Part shown: piece after piece, positions 28,132 to 32,528 of the stretch
Layout: each line of letters begins with the position of its first letter
Position numbering within the stretch: the first letter of the stretch is position 1
Source of the DNA: Actinomycetota bacterium
GTDB taxonomy: Bacteria; Actinomycetota; Thermoleophilia; UBA2241
Direction of reading: 5' to 3'
DNA length: 32,528 nucleotides
Assembly: GCA_026392275.1 (NCBI GenBank)
Contig: JAPLCM010000054.1
Location: 1-32,528 of the forward strand
Notes under the pieces: model-generated
Databases searched by the model: none
The model's input: the letters and a program-made list of their open reading frames with translations, nothing else
What the model was told of the DNA's origin: nothing
Program-made: the position numbers and the translations under genes

Positions 28132-28842
28132 TCAGTCGATGAGCAGCAGCCCGGTCCAGCGCGGGTGTTCGTCGGCCGGCAGCTCGACGGCCAGGCCGGC
28201 CGCCTCGGCCGTGGCGACGACGTCGATGCCCACGGCCTCCATGGACGGACGCGCCTCAAACGGGTGTCTGCAGGGCTGCCCGTTCACGCCGGCGCAGACG
28301 TCGCAGAGCACGCAGTCGCCGCCGGCGAACGCGGCCGCAAACCGGTAGCCCATCTTGAAGGCCTCGGCCTCGAGGGCGGTCATGAGGCGAGCGAACTCGT
28401 TCTGGCTGTCGCGCAGGCGCGCCTCGTAGGTGGCGGTCTGGGCACTGCCGCCCGCGCCGCCGCCGTTGCCGCCGGCGCCGGCGGCGTCCGTAGGGCCACG
28501 CGCCGCGCCCTCCGTCGTGCCAGACGCCGCACCCGGCGCCTGCGACTCGGCGTAGCCCATGCCGTCGAGCGCTTCGTCGACGGCCGCCTGCGTGAGCGGG
28601 ATGTCGAGCTGCACCACCAGGGTGTCGGAGTACCGCGCCAGCGCGGCCCGGGTCTCGGCCGCCGTCGGCGTATTGGGCGGGCACATGAGATTGACGCCGT
28701 AGCTGGCGCACAGCGGCACCCGGCACTTGAGGTTGACGCGTTCGTCGACGACGACGGCGCGGGCGGGCAGCGGCGCCGCGCTGCCGGCGCCGAGCGCCCG
28801 CGCCCTGGCCACGATCTGCTGGATGTGCAGGGCGTCAGCCAA
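28132..28842 (-). CDS. DUF2284-type cysteine-rich metal-binding protein
   Basis: A 236-residue protein with two cysteine groups. The first is [19 protein letters not shown] (Cys40, Cys45, Cys54) near the N-terminus; the second is a ferredoxin-like C-x2-C-x2-C-x7-C (Cys177, Cys180, Cys183, Cys191) followed by [16 protein letters not shown]. Both are hallmarks of DUF2284, predicted to bind metal or an Fe-S cluster; its function is unknown. Between them lies a Gly/Ala/Ser/Thr-rich low-complexity insert (about residues 104-141). The start is TTG at 28842 with GGGGGAG about six bases upstream. It overlaps the end of uvrB by eight bases, so it should be translated with uvrB and share its SOS-type promoter. 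A longer open frame upstream is only uvrB read in another frame. Confidence 0.8.
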   Translation of the reverse strand: MADALHIQQIVARARALGAGSAAPLPARAVVVDERVNLKCRVPLCASYGVNLMCPPNTPTAAETRAALARYSDTLVVQLDIPLTQAAVDEALDGMGYAESQAPGAASGTTEGAARGPTDAAGAGGNGGGAGGSAQTATYEARLRDSQNEFARLMTALEAEAFKMGYRFAAAFAGGDCVLCDVCAGVNGQPCRHPFEARPSMEAVGIDVVATAEAAGLAVELPADEHPRWTGLLLID

Positions 28843-30847
28843 CCTTGCTCCCCCTTCGGTCGAGCTCCCTGGCGAGCTCCTTGATCTCGTCGCGGAGCTT
28901 GGCGGCATACTCGAACTTGAGCTGATCGGCGGCCTCGAACATCTCGGCCTCGAGGCTCGTGAGCAGCCTCTCGAGGTCGGCGTTCGGCATGGCCATCTTC
29001 TTGGCCACCGACTTGGCGGCGCGGCGGCCCTTGGTGGGCACCGCCGCCGCGTCGCTGACCATCTGCGCGATGTCGCTGACCGACTTCACGATGCTCCGCG
29101 GCGTGACGCCGTGCACCTCGTTGAACGCCACCTGCTTGGCGCGCCGGCGGTCGGTCTCGCCGATGGCGAACTCCATGGCCGCGGTCATGCGATCGGCGTA
29201 CATGATGACCTTGCCGTCGACGTGGCGCGCGGCCCGGCCGATGGTCTGGACGAGGGCCGTCTGGCCGCGCAGAAAGCCCTCCTTGTCGGCGTCGAGGATG
29301 GCGACCAGCGTGACCTCGGGGAGGTCGAGACCCTCGCGCAGCAGGTTGATGCCCACGAGGACGTCGAACTCGCCGAGGCGCAGATCGCGGATGATCTGGA
29401 TGCGCTCGAGGGTGTCGACCTCGCTGTGCAGGTAGCGCACCTTGAACCCGTTTTCGAGCAGGTAGTCGGTGAGGTCCTCGGACATCCGCTTGGTGAGCGT
29501 GGTGACGAGCACGCGCTGGTCGAGGCCGACGCGCCGGCGGATCTCGTTCATGAGGTCGTCGATCTGGCCGTCGGTGGGACGCACCTCGACCTGCGGATCG
29601 ATGAGGCCCGTGGGGCGGATGATCTGCTCGGCGATGTTGACGCTGTTGGCGAGTTCGAACTGCGCCGGCGTGGCGCTCACGAAGACGATCTGCGGCACCT
29701 TGGCGAGGAACTCGTCGATGCGCAGCGGGCGGTTGTCGAGGGCGCTGGGCAGACGGAAGCCGTAGTCGACGAGCATGGTCTTGCGCGACTTGTCGCCCTC
29801 GGACATGGCGCGCACCTGGGGCAGCGACATGTGCGACTCGTCCATGAAGCAGAGGAAATCGTCGGGGAAGTAGTCGAGCAGGCAGTTGGGCGTGGCGCCG
29901 GGCTCTTTACCGAGGAGAATACGCGAGTAGTTCTCGATGCCGTTGCAGAAGCCCATTTCGCGCAGCATCTCCATATCGTACAAGGTGCGCTGGCGCAGGC
30001 GGTGCGACTCGAGGATCTTGCCGTTTTCGTCGAACCAGGCGCAGCGCTCCTCCATCTCGCGCCTGATCTCGACGAGGGCGCGCTCGACGGCCGGGCTGTT
30101 GGTGACGAAGTGCGTGGCCGGGTAGACGGCCACGTGCCGCGGCTTGTCGAGGACCTCGCCGCCGACCGGGTCGAAGCTGACGATCTGCTCGACCTCTTCG
30201 CCCCACAGCTGCACGCGGATGGCGGTGTCCTGGGCGGCCGGCCAGATCTCGATGGAATCGCCGCGCACGCGGAACTTGCCGCGCGCGGGCTCGAAGTCGT
30301 TGCGCGCGTACTGGATGTCGACGAGCTTGCGCAGCATCTCGTCGCGGTCGATGGTGTCGCCGACGCTGAGCAAAACCATGTTCTCGAGGTAGTCCTCGGG
30401 CGAGCCCAGGCCGTAGATGCAGCTCACGCTGGCGACGATGACCACGTCGCGGCGCAGAAACAGCGAGGTGGTGGCGGAGTGGCGCAGCCGGTCGATCTCG
30501 TCGTTGATGGACGAGTCTTTCTCGATGTACAGGTCCTGCGCGGGCACGTAGGCCTCGGGCTGGTAGTAGTCGTAGTAGCTGACGAAGTACTCGACGGCGT
30601 TGCCGGGCAGGAACTCGCGGAACTCGTTGCAGAGCTGCGCCGCCAGCGTCTTGTTGTGGGCGATGACCAGCGTGGGCTTCTGCACCTTCGCGATGACGTT
30701 GGCCATCGTGAAGGTCTTGCCCGAGCCGGTGACGCCGAGTAGCGTCTGGTAGCGGTCGCCGCGAAGGATGCCGTCGCTCAACGCGGCGACGGCCTCGGGC
30801 TGGTCGCCGGTGAGGCTGTAGTCGGCCTCGATGATGAAGTCGCTCAT
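28835..30847 (-). CDS. uvrB: Excinuclease ABC subunit B (UvrB)
   Basis: Damage-verifying helicase-like core of nucleotide excision repair, 670 residues. It has Walker A GVTGSGKT (38-45), the beta-hairpin region [28 protein letters not shown], the DEAD-like DESH ([15 protein letters not shown]), [26 protein letters not shown], and the C-terminal UVR motif ([28 protein letters not shown]) that contacts UvrC. ATG at 30847 ([19 protein letters not shown]) is chosen over an upstream start because the family begins here. The ATG has no ribosome site and lies seven bases after a -10 box, which suggests a leaderless mRNA. A perfect LexA box sits in the promoter spacer. The overlapping DUF2284 gene follows. 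Confidence 0.98.
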   Translation of the reverse strand: MSDFIIEADYSLTGDQPEAVAALSDGILRGDRYQTLLGVTGSGKTFTMANVIAKVQKPTLVIAHNKTLAAQLCNEFREFLPGNAVEYFVSYYDYYQPEAYVPAQDLYIEKDSSINDEIDRLRHSATTSLFLRRDVVIVASVSCIYGLGSPEDYLENMVLLSVGDTIDRDEMLRKLVDIQYARNDFEPARGKFRVRGDSIEIWPAAQDTAIRVQLWGEEVEQIVSFDPVGGEVLDKPRHVAVYPATHFVTNSPAVERALVEIRREMEERCAWFDENGKILESHRLRQRTLYDMEMLREMGFCNGIENYSRILLGKEPGATPNCLLDYFPDDFLCFMDESHMSLPQVRAMSEGDKSRKTMLVDYGFRLPSALDNRPLRIDEFLAKVPQIVFVSATPAQFELANSVNIAEQIIRPTGLIDPQVEVRPTDGQIDDLMNEIRRRVGLDQRVLVTTLTKRMSEDLTDYLLENGFKVRYLHSEVDTLERIQIIRDLRLGEFDVLVGINLLREGLDLPEVTLVAILDADKEGFLRGQTALVQTIGRAARHVDGKVIMYADRMTAAMEFAIGETDRRRAKQVAFNEVHGVTPRSIVKSVSDIAQMVSDAAAVPTKGRRAAKSVAKKMAMPNADLERLLTSLEAEMFEAADQLKFEYAAKLRDEIKELARELDRRGSKVG

Positions 30848-30854
30848 CCTGGCG

Positions 30855-30883
30855 ACTCTACCAACACGAACACACGTTCGCAA
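30855..30883 (-). promoter_or_regulatory. uvrB promoter, predicted leaderless start
   Basis: On the minus strand TTGCGA (-35, 30878-30883) and TAGAGT (-10, 30855-30860) each match four of six consensus bases and are spaced exactly 17 bp. The -10 box ends seven bases before the uvrB ATG, so transcription would begin at or next to the A of the start codon. The LexA box fills much of the spacer and reaches into the -35 box. Confidence 0.6.
30867..30880. promoter_or_regulatory. LexA (SOS) operator upstream of uvrB
   Basis: CGAACACACGTTCG (plus strand; CGAACGTGTGTTCG on the minus strand) is an exact match to the Gram-positive/actinobacterial LexA consensus CGAACRNRYGTTYG. It lies 19 bp before the uvrB start, between and overlapping the promoter boxes, where bound LexA would block RNA polymerase. 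uvrB is a classical SOS gene. Confidence 0.9.
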
Positions 30884-30898
30884 GAGCCGCCGCGCGAC

Positions 30899-31504
30899 TC
30901 ACGAGGCCCGGCGCAGCCGATCGCCGTAGGTCTGCAGGTAGATCTTGCGCGCCTCGAGCACGCTGCGCACGTAGGCGCGCGTCTCGGCGTACGGGATGTC
31001 CGCGAGGCGCAGGGGGTGACCTGCGGCGCGCGCCGCGGCCGCCCACTCACCCACCGCACCGGCGCCGGCGTTGTAGGCGGCGATGGCCGCGACGCGATCG
31101 CCGCCGAACGTATCGAGGACGGTGCGCAGGTAGTAGCAGCCGTAGCGGATGTTGACGCGCGGATCGTCGAGGTCGGCGGGCATGAAGGCCACACCGCCCG
31201 TCTCCAGCGCGATCTGCGCGGCCGTCTCGGGCAGGAGCTGCATCAGCCCGACGGCGCCGTGCGACGAACGAGCCTGCGCGTCGAAGCGGCTCTCGGCATA
31301 GATGACGGCCGCCACCAGTGCCGGGTCGAGGCCGTTACGACGGGCCGAAGTCCTGATCGCGCTCTCGTACTCGAGGGGATACGCGGTGCGCGCGTACCAG
31401 CTCGGAGCCTGCACTCCGCCGGAGCCTGACGACACCCACAGCACCACGCCGGCGAGACCGGCCACGACGGCCAGAACGAGGCCGAACAGGAGGAGGCGCC
31501 TCAC
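30899..31504 (-). CDS. Membrane-anchored lytic transglycosylase (SLT domain)
   Basis: A 201-residue exported or membrane-tethered peptidoglycan-cleaving enzyme. An N-terminal hydrophobic anchor (about 3-24) is followed by the Slt70-type catalytic domain (about 45-180). It has the catalytic glutamate in AAVIYAESRFD (Glu71), SHGAVGLMQLLPETA, the NIRYGCYYLRTVLDTFGGD block, AIAAYNAGAGAV and the ETRAYVRSVL end motif. GTG at 31504 overlaps the coaE stop by four bases (GTGA), indicating translational coupling. It ends 16 bp before the uvrB -35 box. A single-domain SLT after coaE is compatible with a general cell-wall turnover role; nothing points to a secretion or phage function. Confidence 0.92.
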   Translation of the reverse strand: MRRLLLFGLVLAVVAGLAGVVLWVSSGSGGVQAPSWYARTAYPLEYESAIRTSARRNGLDPALVAAVIYAESRFDAQARSSHGAVGLMQLLPETAAQIALETGGVAFMPADLDDPRVNIRYGCYYLRTVLDTFGGDRVAAIAAYNAGAGAVGEWAAAARAAGHPLRLADIPYAETRAYVRSVLEARKIYLQTYGDRLRRAS

Positions 31505-32154
31505 GGCGTGCTCTCGCCGGCGCCGCCCTCCGCGGCCGCGCCTCCGCCGGCGAGGATCTGCGCCACTGTCTGCCCCACGAACTCCCTGAGCGCCTTACGC
31601 TCGCCGGTGTTGTGAAACACGAAGTCGCTGCGCGCGATCTTCTCGTCCTCGGGCATCTGCTGCGCCAGGCGGAGCTCGAACTCGCTGTCGGTGAGCTTCG
31701 CCATGAGGCGCCGGCGACGCACCTCGGCCGGCGCCGTGATGAGCATGATGAAGTCGAACGCGGTCTCCATGCCGGTCTCGAACAGCAGCGGGACTTCTAC
31801 CGCGATGACGGCCGGGCGCGGCCTGACCTTCTGCTGGGTCATCGCCCACTCCTCCACGGCCACGCGTACGTGCGGGTGCAGGAGCTGCTCGAGCCACTGC
31901 AGCTCGTCGTGATCGTGAAAGACGACGCCGGCCAGTGCCTGGCGATTGACATGGGCCCCGGTCGTGACCTTGTGCCCGTAACGCCCCTGGATGGCGGCGA
32001 TGATCGCGGGACGGTCGTAGAGCCCGTGCACGATGTCGTCGCTCGAGACCACGGCGGCGCCGCACTCGTGCAGGTAGGCGAGCGTCGTGGACTTGCCGGA
32101 GCCTATGCCCCCGGTGAGGCCGAGGCGCGGAATGTGGTGTGGGATGCTGGTCAT
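31501..32154 (-). CDS. coaE: Dephospho-CoA kinase
   Basis: Last step of coenzyme A synthesis: phosphorylates the 3'-hydroxyl of dephospho-CoA. The 217-residue P-loop kinase has LGLTGGIGSGKST (Walker A about 15-22), SSDDIVHGLYDRP, LLHPHVRVAVEEW, VEVPLLFETGMETAFD, the LID region RRRLMAKL and the C-terminal DFVFHNTGERKALREFV. A short Gly/Ala-rich tail ends the protein. The ATG has no visible ribosome site and lies 18 bp after a 42-nt palindrome, leaving little room for a promoter, so expression probably comes from read-through of the upstream acidic-tailed gene. The rpsA-coaE-uvrB order is known from actinobacteria. Confidence 0.95.
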   Translation of the reverse strand: MTSIPHHIPRLGLTGGIGSGKSTTLAYLHECGAAVVSSDDIVHGLYDRPAIIAAIQGRYGHKVTTGAHVNRQALAGVVFHDHDELQWLEQLLHPHVRVAVEEWAMTQQKVRPRPAVIAVEVPLLFETGMETAFDFIMLITAPAEVRRRRLMAKLTDSEFELRLAQQMPEDEKIARSDFVFHNTGERKALREFVGQTVAQILAGGGAAAEGGAGESTP

Positions 32155-32172
32155 CTGGCGTCAGACAGAGTC

Positions 32173-32214
32173 GGAGGGCGGACGCGGCGCCGGCCGGCGC
32201 CGCGTCCGCCCTCC
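32173..32214 (-). terminator. 42-nt perfect palindrome, likely terminator/attenuator before coaE
   Basis: Positions 32173-32193 and 32194-32214 are exact reverse complements (21 bp, beginning GGAGGGCGGACGCGG), with no unpaired centre. In RNA this gives a very stable GC hairpin 13 bases after the stop of the acidic-tailed gene. On the minus strand ACTCTGTCT follows, only weakly U-rich. It probably ends most transcripts of the upstream gene and lets a fraction through to coaE. Confidence 0.75.
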
Positions 32215-32226
32215 GCGCGATGTGCG

Positions 32227-32528
32227 TCAGGCCTCGGGGGCCGCCTCGTCGCCGGTCTTGGCCTCGTCGACCGCCTCAGCGGCTTCGACGATGTCCTCGG
32301 CCTCGTCGTCGGCCTTGCCGCCCGCCGGGAAGACGTCGTCGCTCAGGCCCAGTTCGGGCTCGTGCTCCTCGACGAACTCCTGGGCGGCCTCTGCGACGAT
32401 CTCGGCGGCCTCTTCGACGAGCGCCGCGTCTTCGAGTGCCTCGACAAGCTCGTCGACGGTCTCGGCGGCCTCGATCTCGGCGGCGACGATCTCGGCGGCG
32501 ATCTCGACGGCCTCGGCGGCCTCGGCGA
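32227..32528 (-). CDS. Acidic C-terminal tail of a large protein, probably ribosomal protein S1; N-terminus beyond window
   Basis: The last ~99 codons of a gene that enters from the right edge. The tail is almost entirely Ala, Glu, Asp and Val, with repeated AAE-x-V/I-x-AA units (EIAAEIVAAEIEAAE, EEAAEIVAEAA), one less repetitive stretch (EPELGLSDDVFPAGK), and the ending AKTGDEAAPEA. No folded domain is visible. Position directly before coaE and uvrB, as in actinobacteria where rpsA precedes coaE, makes the S1 C-terminal extension the likeliest identity, but no S1 RNA-binding domain lies inside the window. That a CDS ends here is well supported by the frame and the hairpin after the stop. Confidence 0.6.
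   Translation of the reverse strand, partial: AEAAEAVEIAAEIVAAEIEAAETVDELVEALEDAALVEEAAEIVAEAAQEFVEEHEPELGLSDDVFPAGGKADDEAEDIVEAAEAVDEAKTGDEAAPEA

Noticed and set aside
28727-30742. 671-codon plus-strand open frame opposite uvrB
   Set aside because: Antisense shadow of uvrB, with no ribosome site or family signature.
32227-32528. Tandem DNA repeat (recurring gatctcggcggc units)
   Set aside because: The repeats follow the Ala/Glu codon pattern of an acidic protein tail and are irregular; this is coding low complexity, not a separate repeat element.

Overview
The window is high-GC bacterial DNA, densely packed, with almost every gene on the minus strand. Gene content and order suggest a member of the Actinomycetota, probably deep-branching. 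The indicators are the whiA-yvcK-rapZ cluster, a LexA box of the Gram-positive/actinobacterial type (CGAAC-N4-GTTCG) before uvrB, and the order acidic-tailed protein (probably ribosomal S1) - coaE - uvrB. This placement is inferred from gene content only.

Reading in the direction of transcription (right to left): an acidic C-terminal tail, probably RpsA, is cut by the right edge and followed by a 42-nt perfect palindrome. Then come coaE and a lytic transglycosylase. uvrB follows under its own SOS promoter, with a DUF2284-type cysteine-rich protein overlapping its stop. After a roughly 500-bp gap (a small plus-strand membrane ORF and a possible gene remnant) comes a tight run uvrA-uvrC-MGMT-rapZ-yvcK-whiA. 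All three excision-repair genes and an alkyltransferase therefore lie within about 8.5 kb.

Beyond whiA is a decayed plus-strand GAPDH pseudogene of a different class from the intact gap. Next is a 1392-residue protein joining an unrecognised ~880-residue N-terminal region to the ATP-grasp and phosphohistidine domains of pyruvate phosphate dikinase, without the PEP/pyruvate barrel. It lies directly upstream of a lower-glycolysis operon: gap, an in-frame pgk-tpiA fusion, gpmI. That operon runs by 1-4 nt overlaps into a peptide-binding lipoprotein gene and then secG.

The left part is an oligopeptide/dipeptide ABC transporter (a second binding lipoprotein, a hairpin, then oppB, oppC, oppD, oppF), followed by a lipoprotein PpiC foldase and a LapA-like membrane protein cut by the left edge.

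The most interesting items are the PEP-barrel-less dikinase beside the glycolytic operon, the Pgk-TIM fusion, the deleted GAPDH pseudogene, the SOS promoter that seems to produce a leaderless uvrB transcript, and a 20-bp tandem duplication that creates a seven-codon coupling ORF between the MGMT and rapZ genes. No tRNA, rRNA, CRISPR array or insertion sequence was recognised.
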